This document shows, one piece after another, positions 20,389 to 32,603 of a DNA stretch of 45,502 bases. The position numbers were made by a program, and so were the translations under genes. Under the pieces are notes generated by a model. The model was given only the letters and a program-made list of their open reading frames with translations. It was not told where the DNA came from and did not search any database. Source of the stretch: Beroe ovata (taxonomy: Eukaryota; Ctenophora; Nuda; Beroida; Beroidae); contig CAMPET010000038.1 in the NCBI GenBank assembly GCA_946803715.1, forward strand, positions 3,814 through 49,315. The letters run 5' to 3'. Position 1 is the first letter of the stretch; every line of letters begins with the position of its first letter.

Positions 20389-23300
20389 TCATAATAGCGA
20401 AGTTCTCTCAAGGTTTTCCATAATGATGGTATCCAGTACCACGTTGAGTACCACCTGAACCATGCTGGTATCAGTAGCAGTGGTGAAATGAGGGTAAACC
20501 ATTTTCTTGCGGTTGTGGTTTCGCGATGTGAACTCGCCCTGAATGTATGCCCCAGCTGCCTCTACATTGTGGTCAGGACCTGCAAGGAAGTCAATAATTG
20601 ATCGGCACAAACTCTCTGGCATATGTACTGGTTGTCACCACACTACATTCCACGCATTCATGGGGAGTGTAATATCCCTAATGAAATTAATAATGAAATG
20701 AAGCATGTGCGCGCGCCGCAAAATTTTCCGACAGACTGCTGAAATTCAAGTTATAACTTTCCGTGAGGCCACAATTTTGGCGCGCGAATGTCATTCAGAA
20801 TTTTATTGCCAAATTTCGCCACGCGCGTCTGTAAAATTTCTCTGGACAATGGACATTTCTCTGGACAATGGATATAACAATATGATTTTCAGTAGACAAT
20901 ATGATTGATTTGTGCTAAGCATTCTGATCTGATCAAGTAAGGAGCATTGAGCAAGGGATCATGTAACAGTAATAGGCTGAACCTCCTATCTGGTATTGGT
21001 ATCGTCGTCAAGACTTAATAACTTCAATCCATTCTAAGTTGTTACTTTAACCTTTCAATCATTAATTTTAGATCACAGAGTGCAACTTTTTTCTTTCCGA
21101 CACTGCTGTTGAATGTACAATATGAGCCGATAGAGTATGAGACTCACTCTACAGCATATAAAGTCATTTCCTGAAAATTTCTTTGACTCTCCTCATATTT
21201 CGGATTTCGGCAATCTCAAAAGCAGAGAAGTATTACCAAATTAGAAAATATAGCCAAATGAATGATTTATCGCCCTTGACGCAACGACGATGCTCATAAA
21301 ACAGTAACGTTCCGTTTTGAGCGAGATATGTGCGTTTGCATATTCGGTGTGGGTCGTGGGAAATACTTGAAAAACGATTCACCAAGCTTTGTGTTATGAT
21401 AGGTGGTGGTAAGGTGTGTCAGCGAAAATACTCACCGCTGTATTCAGGCATGTAGATTCTAAGGTGGCGTTTCGTATACATAACTTTCTCCCGAAACAAA
21501 TCGACTTTGTTCAGGAATAGAATCTGAAATGAACGAGAGTGTAACACATTTTGATGTCTATAATGTATCATGAATGAAAATATTGTGCAGTTTGATACCT
21601 AAAATAGGCATTGTGATGATTATTACTAATGAAAACGTCCTATGTGATTGAGATGGTTTTATATCGGTGATAATCTATCTGAATTCTCGATGAGATTATA
21701 ATAACCAAGTTCCATCCTACATTGGGGAGAGTGTTTTTATATTCCATTTTGTATTCCATGTAATAAACTACTATATTACGATACTAACACCTTTAACCAT
21801 AATAGGAAATGACTTAATGATGATATATAGAAGAAGAGAAGTTTGTGGTAGAACTAGCTAACTAGAGGAAGAAGTTCAAGTTGTGTTTTTAACTCCAGCT
21901 TAACCTAGAGGTTGAGTTGTCTTGTTTGGTTGGACTATGTTACCGAAGTTCTGGTCGTAGTGGAAGTCGTCAGAGGAATTACCAAGAGATCCGATTATCA
22001 GTCTATTGTGGAAGGACAATAGGAAATAATTCCAGTTGTATTCTCAAATCCAACTTGCTCAGAATCAAGTTGACTGACATAATCAAACTTTGTTACCAAA
22101 GTTCTAATCCGAGCTCAAGTCAATTTGTACTGGAGGGTTCGCTGTGCCGGAGTTCCCAAAGATACTGTGGAAGAAGATTGTTCCAAAGAGAGTGTCAAAA
22201 GATATTGTTTGGGCGTAGAACGAAATCATAGTTTGTTTCTGATAGTAACTATATAGGTGATCAAATTCTTGATATTTCTCAGATATTGTGATATAAGTAA
22301 TTTATACATACATTGGTTTGAAATAGTCCCGTGACTGTGAGTAGAGAGTAGCCAGTTATCCAGATAATTCCAACCACTATGCAATATACTATAGATCCGG
22401 ATATATTTCGTTGAATTAAAGTGATTTGTCAATAGAACTCGTATCTTTGAAATTTGAAATACATCCATTATACTTACGTGTTTGATTACTGTACCAGGAT
22501 AGATCTTAAATCAGAGAGGAGCTGCAACGCAACTTGCAGACACCTTGTAAAACACGTCAAAGGGCGTCTTTCTTTACTTAAAAGAACGCGAGTGTGTGTC
22601 TGTGTAATGTGTGTGTGTGTCTGACGTTGTTGGCAAGTGCACCAATATCGATGGTGCCATGTGTATTTTACTCATCGGATTGGTGTAAGCATACGTTTTA
22701 TATCAACCATCCGCACTATACGCGCAGTCAAAATACGATTATTCCTTTTTAAGGAGTGGTGTTATTTTGTGGTTCACTAATACCGCTCCCAGTCTATCTC
22801 TCTATCTCGGTGAAAAACATACACACAATTTATAAATCTCGGGAAAATGAGAAACCTCTAGTCTAGGATTTCAATAAGTTTCACTCACAGACAAACAGAC
22901 AAACAAACAGGCACAGAGACAAACACACACACACACGCACACAGTACACACACGCACACACATACACACGCACACACATACACACGCACACACACACACA
23001 CCAACAAACACACGAGCAAACACACACACACNNNNNNNNNNNNNNNNNNNNNNNNNNNNNNNNNNNNNNNNNNNNNNNNNNNNNNNNNNNNNNNNNNNNN
23101 NNNNNNNNNNNNNNNNNNNNNNNNNNNNNNNNNNNNNNNNNNNNNNNNNNNNNNNNNNNNNNNNNNNNNNNNNNNNNNNNNNNNNNNNNNNNNNNNNNNN
23201 NNNNNNNNNNNNNNNNNNNNNNNNNNNNNNNNNNNNNNNNNNNNNNNNNNNNNNNNNNNNNNNNNNNNNNNNNNNNNNNNNNNNNNNNNNNNNNNNNNNN

Positions 23301-26300
23301 NNNNNNNNNNNNNNNNNNNNNNNNNNNNNNNNNNNNNNNNNNNNNNNNNNNNNNNNNNNNNNNNNNNNNNNNNNNNNNNNNNNNNNNNNNNNNNNNNNNN
23401 NNNNNNNNNNNNNNNNNNNNNNNNNNNNNNNNNNNNNNNNNNNNNNNNNNNNNNNNNNNNNNNNNNNNNNNNNNNNNNNNNNNNNNNNNNNNNNNNNNNN
23501 NNNNNNNNNNNNNNNNNNNNNNNNNNNNNNNNNNNNNNNNNNNNNNNNNNNNNNNNNNNNNNNNNNNNNNNNNNNNNNNNNNNNNNNNNNNNNNNNNNNN
23601 NNNNNNNNNNNNNNNNNNNNNNNNNNNNNNNNNNNNNNNNNNNNNNNNNNNNNNNNNNNNNNNNNNNNNNNNNNNNNNNAATAACTGTATAAGTAAACAC
23701 TACACCATAGAACTTACCATAGAAGTGTTGATGAAGAATTTGTTGTTACAAATTGCTTGAAACAGAGTTAACGATTCCTCTAACCGGTTCTGAAGGTCAT
23801 CGAGTGTGAGAAGCTTGATGAAATGTTTTTGAAAGTTCAAATTTGTAGTAGATTAAGGAATTAATATAGCTAAGGGAAGCTGACTATAGAAGAACTATAT
23901 AGAACTGACTATAGAAGAACTTACCGTAGTGCAATCTTCAAAGAGAGTCATATCATACCCACTCAGTGCAGCAACAAATAGAACCGCCTTGACGTCATCA
24001 AAACACTGACAATAGTATCAGCTTATATGTGAATTGGGAATAATATTTGGGAATCTGGTTATCATATTGTGAAGTTCACAATATGATAATCTATGTAATA
24101 TATGTGGGAGTTGTAGAAAAAACAAATGCTATCAGGAATCAGGTGTTATTATACATGTACAGCTGAATACTGATACGTGATGGATCCATATTATTGGAAT
24201 GCTGCTTGCACAGCCTGTTGCCTGTATTCCTGGACTCAACTTGTCCAAGTGTAGTGTCATTGCAGGCAGTGCGTTAATAAGTGTTTTTACAATTACTGTA
24301 AACACACACACACTCAATTTGTAAACACGATGATGAATCATGCTGCTCTAACCTGTATCCACTTTCTTCGCTCTGATCTCTGACCCCCAACATCGTAAAT
24401 CCTGGGGGTTGAGAGTATGAGAGTGTGCAGATCTATCAATCAAATTACTTGGTCGGTCCGACAATCATCTCTGTCTACAGCTGATATCAACATCAAGCTA
24501 CTCATAGGTACATACTACATACACACATACATACACACATACACACATAAATACACACATATATACACACATAAAAACACACACACACACAAACACAGTA
24601 CACACACACACACACACATATGCATTATAGTGGTGTCAGCAAGTTGTGACGAATGAGTACCTATTCGTCACACAGCCCTGTTCTGACGTACCTACTGGTG
24701 TCAGCAAATTCTATCACAAGCATGCATTCCTACGTCACAGTTATGCATAGGTGGTGTCAGCGAGTTGTGACGAATGAGTACCTATTCGTCACACAGCACT
24801 GTTCTGACGTAGGTACTGGTGTCAGCAAATTCCGTCGCAAGCATGCATTCCTACGGCACAATTATGCATGAATGGTGTCAGCAAGTTGTGACGAATGAGT
24901 ATCCATTCGTCACAAGGGCACGTAGACAGGGGGAGCCAGGGGGCCCGCGGCCCCCCTCAGAAACTTGGATCTCTGATGAATGAAGAACTTCATCCTTTCG
25001 AACAGAACTCAACCTCTGGCTACTGGGAGCTGCGCCCTCAGACCCCTATTCCACTTTATGGGTGAATACGAAGACCCTTGAAACTGATCAATATATTACT
25101 TTTTGACGCTAGCTGTATAAACTCAACTCACTTCTCTCGTCGCGGCTACGTGCCGTGGTGCCAGAGAGACACATATAACTCTCTACATTTATCGGGCTAC
25201 AATTTGGGGAATTCACCGCCCGCCGACGTATCCACTTTCTACAAATTTGGGTTTATTTGACGGATTCAAATCATGATATTGGATAGCCGAGCATTATATG
25301 AACAATGCCCCTTTAGCAGCTGCTGCATTGTAGTTATGGTGTATAACAGTGCACGGTGTCCATCGTGTAACAGAGCAGATTACTTGAGTCACAGGAATAC
25401 AGGAATACAATATCATGTATAACACGAGTGAATGAGTAATAACAGGAAACAGGATTACAGTATCATGTATAACACGAGTGAAGGATTAATAACAGGAAAC
25501 AGGACGAGAAGTAAGGATTTTACCAGGATTACAGTATCATGTATTACGGGCGTAAAGGAGTAACAACAGGAAACAGGATACAGGATTACAGTAGCATGTA
25601 TAACACGAGTGAAGGAGTAATTACAGGAAACAGGACGAGAAGTAAGGATTTTACCAACCTGTACGATACCTCCTCCACCTGGATGTGAGTCTCAATTATA
25701 CCCGTTGTTCTCACTCGAGACCGTAACACATCGTTTATGTTGGGCACGTAGTCTTTGAGTAGAATACGATGCATGTTTTCGAAGAAACTGAAATTTATTA
25801 CTCACGCTAAATGTTGAATGTCTGACATGAAAGTTTCCCATGTTACAGTGTAACATTGTGACCCGACAATGACCTAAACTCCTTCATTTCTCTCACAAAA
25901 ACGGGATCAAATGAGCGTTCGCTCTCTCTCACCCCAAATCCAGAACAAACCAACCCGACAATTATACCGGTTTAAGTGAGATTTTACATAGTATCGGGTA
26001 TGTAGTACCGTAACTTCCAGACAATTATACGTCACATACTAAGCAGTTACTTACTAAGCAGCAACTTACTTAGTAGTTACTTACTAAGCAGCTGAATCAT
26101 TGAGCTGGTACTCGAAACTCTTATCAAAACTCCGTCTCACTCCTGCATCTTTCCACAGCTCCTTCAGAGCGAGGGACAACTCGGGGAGGAGCTCGGTAGT
26201 CCCGGGTACAAACACCTCGGAGCGGGAGAGGAGGACCTCTGCGTGACCCGCGTTACGGTGATCTTCCAACATGATGCGGAGCTGACCCATGCCGTTCAGG

Positions 26301-27039
26301 ACAACTTTCATTGAGGAGATCAAGTTGTCGCACACTGTCAACTGGAGATTATGACAAGGTTACCTACAGGGTAAGTGGAGTTGGTAACTACAGGTTTGCG
26401 GTAATTACAGGATTAGTGGTAAGAGGGTCAGGAAGAGTGCAAAGTTTTAACAATTAAGATTTCCTTTTCTATATCGTCCTTGATATCCTATCTATAACAT
26501 ATAGGCATTGATTTACCTTATAACTCTGGAGCTCTTTCTGTGAAAATCCATTACTGTGAATAATTTTCATTTGTTTCACTAGCGTGCTCTTTCCCGATTC
26601 GCCAGCTCCTGCAAATACATTGTGAAATGTGAAATATGTGGATACTGAATTACACAACATCCACGCCGGAGAAAAAGCTCATCCTATGGGCGCAAGCTGT
26701 TAAAACTCGTAGCTGAGATGCTCGATTCACAGTTGGACTTCATCTCAATATCTCATGACATAGTACAATTATGATCCCCATGGTAACCAAAACATCACAC
26801 AAATTCAGGTTTGTATCGGGAGGGAATAATGAGGCAGGTGTTATCATTGACCACTACTAAGAAACATTATTGCAATCTTCACCATGACGACAGCTGTCAA
26901 TAGCGATAACAACACATTTACCCAATAGTAGGAGTTTGATGATGTTTTCACAAGCTTTGGCATCTTGGAGAAGTTTCTTGTCGATGAGCTCACTTCGTTC
27001 CTTGGCCGACTTGTCCTCCACACTCGGGAAACATCCCAT
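20389..27039 (-). CDS. Heterotrimeric G-protein alpha subunit, complete 9-exon gene
   Basis: Exons: 27039-26922, 26608-26517, 26341-26085, 25787-25659, 24401-24353, 24005-23925, 23789-23718, 21523-21436 and 20579-20389. All have GT..AG borders and every phase fits, giving 358 residues, the normal size. The N-terminus MGCFPS predicts myristoylation at Gly2 and palmitoylation at Cys3, as in the Gi/o group. The GTPase motifs are intact: P-loop GAGESGKS (40-47), switch I SRVRTTG with catalytic Arg180, switch [14 protein letters not shown] with Gln206, NKVD (271-274), and TTAT (328-331) in place of the usual TCAT. The C-terminus is ENLERTSLL. Thr occupies the -4 position where Gi/o proteins have the pertussis-toxin cysteine, so it should be toxin-insensitive. 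The last residues choose the receptor and match none of the Gs, Gi, Gq or G12 tails that I know. It couples GPCRs to effectors at the plasma membrane. The class is unassigned. Confidence 0.95.
21524..23717 (-). other. G-alpha intron 7 with repeat debris and assembly gap
   Basis: This 2.2-kb intron contains a weak internal duplication at about 21917-22210 (two stretches each reading AAGTTCT..., ending in CTGTGGAAG or ATTGTGGAAG type sequence), a CA-rich tract and an N gap. The plus frame across the duplication looks like repeat, not a gene. Confidence 0.6.
23032..23679. other. Assembly gap (648 N)
   Basis: A run of N follows directly on a CA/CACG microsatellite (22891-23031). The true length is unknown, and the gap lies inside a G-alpha intron, so no coding sequence of that gene is lost. 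Confidence 0.99.
24506..25060. mobile_element. Composite element: CA tract, three 121-bp tandem units and a GC-rich conserved tail
   Basis: Three tandem units start near 24629, 24750 and 24870. Each contains the imperfect palindrome GTGACGAATGAGTA..ATTCGTCAC and GCATGCATTCCTACG. A tail follows, with GGGGGAGCCAGGGGGCCCGC and then a conserved stretch reaching AACTCAACCTCTGG. The same units and tail occur in reverse orientation at 44537-45060. It lies in intron 4 of the G-alpha gene. Elements with central tandem repeats and no coding capacity recall non-autonomous Helitron-type or pearl elements, but the class is not proven. Confidence 0.7.
25380..25660. repeat. Minisatellite next to the G-alpha exon 4 donor
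   Basis: Roughly four irregular copies of a unit of about 60-120 bp contain TACAGTATCATGTATAACACGAGTGAAGG, with AACAGGAAACAGGACGAGAAGTAAGGATTTTACC in some copies. The last copy runs into the 5-prime splice site of exon 4, so sequence flanking the donor is repeated further down the intron. Confidence 0.8.
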
Positions 27040-27051
27040 GCTTCATCCACA

Positions 27052-27430
27052 CATCCTACTAGACAGGGTGGTATCTTATACTATACAGGGTGGTATCTTA
27101 TACTAGACAGGGTGGTACCTTATGCTATACAGGGTGGTACCTTATACTATACACTAGACAGGGTGGTATCTTATACTAGACAGGGTCGTACCTTATACTA
27201 TACACTATACAGGGTGGTATCTTACACGTTATAGGGTGGTATCTTATACTATACAGGGTGGTTTCTTAGTTCTTACAGGGTGATATCTGGAAGGGTGGTA
27301 TTTTACACAATAATACAAGGTGGTTACTGACACTATACACTATACACTATACAGGGTGGTATCTTACACTATCAGGGTGGTATCTAACACTAATCAGGAT
27401 GGTCTCTTACTTGTCATAGGGTGGTATCTT
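27052..27430. repeat. Minisatellite immediately upstream of the G-alpha start codon
   Basis: About sixteen imperfect copies of a 20-36 bp unit around ACAGGGTGGTATCTTATACT start within about 15 bp of the G-alpha ATG. They therefore occupy the 5-prime leader or proximal promoter. Open frames on the plus strand here are products of the repeat. Confidence 0.85.
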
Positions 27431-27936
27431 AACTTTATCATGTATCATAGTGAGTATGAGGTAGAGAGTGGTATCATGGACGAGCGACTCTATTATTCTA
27501 TAATAGTGGGTGAGTTGAAAGCGGCTGAAGGAGATCCACAAGTGAGAAATTCGTCAACGGATCTGTTACATCAGTATCGCATGATAACTACCGGAGGGAT
27601 AGTTGGGTAGAGGGGGAATCAAGAGACAAATAAGACTAATTATCACTCTCGACCAGTGTTCACTGTTCAGGATAAATTGTCATCGGTTTCGGGGGCTGGC
27701 AATATGTATTATATATCTGAAGTGCTTTCATATATTGAACAAAATTAAACTCGGTTCATCCATGTCTGCAGGGGGTTGGAGCCCCGCGACCATGAACCAG
27801 TTTAGATGCATTTCCTCACTTTACATGGTTTCACATCTGATTAAGAATATAAAACGTATATCACCTTATCCTCAGAACGAGAGCAAAAAAAGTTAAAATT
27901 TCAAATTTTCAGAAAATACATTTTACATGTTATAAA
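27431..27936. other. Upstream G-alpha flank
   Basis: About 500 bp with no clear gene. It lies between the minisatellite and the LINE fragment and may hold the G-alpha promoter. Confidence 0.35.
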
Positions 27937-28364
27937 AGGAAACAGTCACTGGGAACGTCTCAAGTTCTTAGACCTCATGTCAATCCAGAGACGCCGAGAA
28001 AGATACATCATCATCCAGGTATGGAAGATTCTCAAATAGGTCTAGCTCCCAACGATATCCAACTGAAGTCCTGCGAACACGCTCGGCTAGGAACTATAGA
28101 TGCTGTATTCCACCTCTCCCAAGGAAGGCCCCATCTTATGCGGAAACACTCTTCGACAAATCATTCTCAGTGATGGGCCCGAAACTCGGGAACATTCTTC
28201 CCCTCAGCGTCATCTGTACTCCGTCCAAAGAGTCCTTCAAATCCAGATCGACTCCCCACATCTTGAGCACTTATCCAGATCAACCCCCAGTACCCGGGTA
28301 TACATCCCCTAACTCGAACTCGCTACTGGACTGGAGCACAGGTGGTCTACAACAGACGGTCTAG
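27937..28364 (+). mobile_element. Decayed 3-prime end of a non-LTR retrotransposon (LINE ORF2 C-terminus)
   Basis: Three-frame reading gives the characteristic C-terminus of a non-LTR reverse transcriptase. First comes WERLKFLDLMSIQRRRERY followed by VWKIL, then GLAPND in another frame. After that come SFSVMGPKLGNILPLSV, ESFKSRSTPHILSTYPDQPP and NSNSLLDWSTGG. Frameshifts and an in-frame stop after VWKILK show it is dead. The RT core is absent, as expected for a 5-prime-truncated insertion. The pattern suits the CR1/L2-like group. Confidence 0.85.
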
Positions 28365-29784
28365 CTCGGATTTCCGGCAAAATGCTACGAGAGCTAGGGA
28401 AATGAATTTGAACCATATGAATTCCACCCATTACGCTGAACAAAGCTCATATAATATCTAAGGTACTCTACCTATTTAGACACTATTAAGGAAATGTTAA
28501 TATCGCATGTTAGTGCTATGGATATAGAATGGTGGTGGGCGATTCTCAGAGTTATATTCGCCACGCCTGACACTTGACAGTCACGCTGTTGGCTTCGTGT
28601 AATCCAAGGAGTCAAAACTGCATTATTACGTTCGAGTGCTCATTGCAGAGAGTAAGCTTATACATATAATATGAATGTGGTCTTATTGCATACTTGCATG
28701 TCTATCGTAATCATGGTAGGGGGCTTCATTAAAATTTCACACACCTCTAAGGCAGTATTCTTTGAATAACATACATAAAAGTAGTACTGAATTGTACATA
28801 CCTACTAATCCAAGGCCTGATATAATCTAGATCGTCATTGAAGGAAAGTGTACAGAATGCAAAAATATTTCATTACTCCATGACAGCATGTTGAAATTAG
28901 AGTAAATAGGGTGGTTATACTGTTGTAACCGAAGTTGATTGCCTAGTAGTCATCAAAGTTGACACGAGTCGAGTTAAACGTAAATGCACCTACCATCATT
29001 GAACAAAAATGCGCGATATGATATACACTTACAATTTGTACAATATGAAAGGTATAAGAGACAAGGCAGATGTACAACTCTATTCCAATAGGACTGATAA
29101 AGGATACCATTATTAATCATCAACATTTCAGATTGCAGATAAGAGATAAGAAGACACCGCATATGATGTATTGGCATGCATGTTATCAGTGCCAGAATTA
29201 TGAATGTCTCAATATGGATTAGTTATCTATCATTTGATACACACTCACACTCATATAAAAAGTTTCAATGTAGTGATTTGACATTCTAATGAATGTGAGT
29301 GATTGCAGTTAAGGAAATGACCTCAATGTTTAAATAGGTACATAAATTCCCTGGAAATTGAAATTTTAGCCACCTTGTCTTTTTTTCCTGTGGAGAATTT
29401 TGTTGTGCATTTCGTTGGCCTAGCTTGGCTTGAGTCTGGACAAAATCACCCATCAATAATAAGTTACCTATAATGTTCCATTTATTTGAGAAAAACCTGC
29501 AGCACCGAGAAATTCCCATAAACACAATCTGCAAACGAGCCATACTGAAATAGCTAAATAGATAAATAAAATCTTAATCTTATAGCTACAGCACACTAGC
29601 TGGATAGTTGATAGTGGATTCACAAGAGCAAATGCTATTGTCAATAATGTGCTGCAACTGTGAATAATGTTGCACTATTGAATATCAAAATGTATGTCAC
29701 TATGTCACATATTGAACTTTTCGAGATGTGAAAATACGTAGAAGCAATATATATAGACTTTTTGAATAAAATTATCATCATTAA

Positions 29785-29820
29785 CTAGAAAACCCGCCAA
29801 GTGGGCGTGATACACGACTC
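29785..29820 (-). mobile_element. Helitron-like 3-prime terminus
   Basis: Read on the minus strand, a short GC hairpin (CGCCCACTTGGCGGG) is followed by TTTTCTAG and then a T. Helitrons end in a hairpin followed by CTRR and insert before T, and CTAG fits. A near-identical terminus occurs at 32568-32603. The rest of the element is not recognisable. Confidence 0.4.
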
Positions 29821-31159
29821 ATTGGGTGTAATATTGACCAAACAAAGTGCTTCACTGAAAAGGTAAAGAACAGCTCAAGAAAAGTATAACCATTGCTTAA
29901 TGAGCACTTCGGTTTCCCCATAACTGAAAGATAGCAACTTTATGATAGTAGCATCTTCATAAATGAGCTCCAGCTGATCACTCTATCTCGTGCATGCACA
30001 ACTTTTATGCTACTAGTGTCACTTTTGTCTACAAAGTCATGAAAGAGGCCTGTCTACAAAGTCACAAAAGACACAAACAAATACACAACAGAATTTTGTC
30101 TAGCTGTCTGTCTGGGAATAAGTTTGCGAGAATAAGTTTGTGAGAATAAGTTTGTGCCATGTGCAAAACAAAATTCATCTGATCAACAAAACCGAATTAT
30201 AATATAGATCCTTTCAACTTAGTTATTTGACTTAGTTAAGTCAGCAACATCCCAGTCAGCCACATCCAAGTCAGTGGACGTGATATACTACCCATTGAAA
30301 GACACCAGGACGTTACTTTAGAACGACAGTTAAACCTGACCTTTGATCAAAATCCAACGTACTTATTTGAATCAATGATTTTATGAAGGAGCACATGATC
30401 ATAATTCAGCCATTTTTTCGAATAAGCACAGAAAATGGTGCTTGCCTGGTTGTCCCACTTTCGCTTATCGTTTCAATTTGCTTGGCGTATTGTTTTTGAA
30501 AATAATATTGTATTTCACATGAGTGGAAAAGAATGACGGCAGAGTAGAAGCAACAACTGTCAACTCAAGAAAAATTTGACTGTTGTTGGAATCAGAACCT
30601 CCTTGCATTCACTCCATCAAAGAAAACTAAAATGACAAAACCTTATCCAATAATTAATATCTAAGCACCCTCATCAGAAATGAGCTCCTTGTTCACTATT
30701 ACAGTAGTAGCAAGTGTCCATGGCAACGCGCACTTAACTTCAGAATCACCACTTGCATTTCGTGATGGACAACCTGACAGACAGACAAACAAACAACCAA
30801 ATTATGATATAGGCTCAGTTTTTTCATAATGTTTCTTATTTTAAAAACTGAGTGCATTATAATTATATCTCTCTTTTCTGAAATATATCTTTTCATGAAG
30901 TATGAGTGTATTATTTGAATACATATTTCACTTCATTATTGCCTAGATGCATGTTGCCGGATGTTATCTGTCCAATGTTTTCGCGCGCTGTGCCAGTGCA
31001 GATATGTAATTTATTTTAATGAATTTTAGAAATGCGGCCGTTGACCTGGTTTAATTTCCGAGCGTACGCGTAAACGGCCAGGCGCGCGCGGCTTACCGTC
31101 AACATTCGAACTACGTGACACCGCGTGATTTTTTTTATATTTCTGTTAATATAGCTGCA

Positions 31160-31321
31160 TTGCCAGATTTTAAATTTACCTGACTAATCTGTTTCTCGAG
31201 CACGCGCCTTCATTGAAGAAGCCAAAATTTGCTTAATTCGAAGCTTGTTTTGCATCATGTCATTCGCTTCAATAATGGCGCGCGCGCGCACGAAAAGCAG
31301 AGGTCAGATAAAATCTGACAA
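31160..31321. mobile_element. Worn copy of the palindromic MITE at 9843-9967
   Basis: The left end TTGCCAGATTTTA..CTGTTTCTCGAGCACGCGCC and the right end GGCGCGCGCGCG..GAGGTCAGATAAAATCTGACAA match the ends of the 9.8-kb element. The centre differs. No clean target duplication is left, so this copy is older. Confidence 0.7.
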
Positions 31322-32567
31322 TATTTGCATCATTGCAAATTTTTACAATTTTTTCAGAATATTCGCGGAAATAAAATTAAAGGTTTTATAGTATTCTTGT
31401 TTTAATATTGGTCTCTACAAAACTTCCAAATTATTCATGAATCAAGCTCTAGCAAGTGTGCAACACTTTTTTCGCTGCACTGGATTGCTGGCTGGCCTAA
31501 CTTCTATTTATTGATGACATAGCCTATGGAGACCAGGCACTGATAACTAACTTTAACTCAGGATATATTATATCTGACAGTTTGAGTGGCAGACTAATTA
31601 GGCTAGGGAGGGCCTTACATCTGTAGGGTAACTGCTGATAGATTCTTCCCTCTCATAGTCAATCCTTGGATTAGAAATCTATATAATCCATTTTTTGCTA
31701 TGTTTGAAGTACATTTACTCTTACACCTCTATAGATACGACTTTGGATGAAGATATGGATGGGTTTAATATTGGTAATGGGCTAATATGGGGTCACTCAT
31801 AACGCAAGTTCATGTTTTAGAGTGCAAAGATGCAAATAATTGTGATAGGTACTGAAAATACTAAAGAAAAGATGTGAAGATGTCCCATGGTAAAATGTCA
31901 CAATTGAAATTCTTGTTAATAGGGTACCTATTTGTTCCCAATTCTATACATATAGTATATCCAGAACAGATAAGTATCCCATTAACCAGGTGGCACTAAT
32001 TTCTATGATATCTCAGGGTCCTTTCTATAAATATTTCATCAGTTTTGTATTGTTTCAGTATGGATTTTAAAATGACTGCACTCTGTGTGTATAATGGGAT
32101 TATGTGGATCTTGTGATCTGAGCATGGTTGTCTGTAAAATTGTGAAGTCAAGACCATTAGGAAAACTGCGGAATGCAAGATTGTGTCAGTATCCCCTTCC
32201 CCCTCTTAAACGTAAGTAAAAGGACTCAATGTGATCATGATTGAGTTATGATTAGGCAAGTCTTGATAGGTTTTTATAGTTGGTTATTTTTTTGCATATT
32301 GTAGGATATTGGGCAAACCTTAAATTGAGTGCAAAACTGACGAGTTTCACTCTCATGTAGGCATATAGGCACCTAACATCACATATTTCGATAAAGTCAG
32401 AGATATAATTAGCTCTGAAAGGGTTGAATGGTAATGGCCGTTAACTACAGGGAAACACATCCTCTACTTAACCCTCTTAAGTTACCATTTACCAATCAAC
32501 CAATTATTTACCATTTACCAGTCAATAATTCATCAATCAACTATTCTGCTAGTGGATTATGTGTTAA

Positions 32568-32603
32568 CTAGAACGCCCGTCAAGAGGGCGTGGTACACTA
32601 AAT
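32568..32603 (-). mobile_element. Helitron-like 3-prime terminus, second copy
   Basis: The minus strand reads CACGCCCTCTTGACGGGCG, forming a hairpin, then TTCTAG and a host T. It shares the end with 29785-29820, but the adjacent sequence differs. That is expected of non-autonomous elements sharing only terminal signals. Confidence 0.4.

Noticed and set aside
21917-22231. Plus-strand frame of 104 codons in a G-alpha intron
   Set aside because: Sequence is a diverged internal duplication with no recognisable domain; likely repeat.
24629-24914. CRISPR-like array
   Set aside because: Units are contiguous tandem repeats of 121 bp with no unique spacers, in an animal genome; the inverted relative at 44.6 kb marks it as a mobile repeat.
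26844-27050. Alternative frame starting MDEAWD over G-alpha exon 1
   Set aside because: The overlapping frame encodes the MGC start and LLLLG that joins the P-loop exon.
28100-28364. Small plus-strand genes
   Set aside because: They are pieces of a frameshifted LINE C-terminus.
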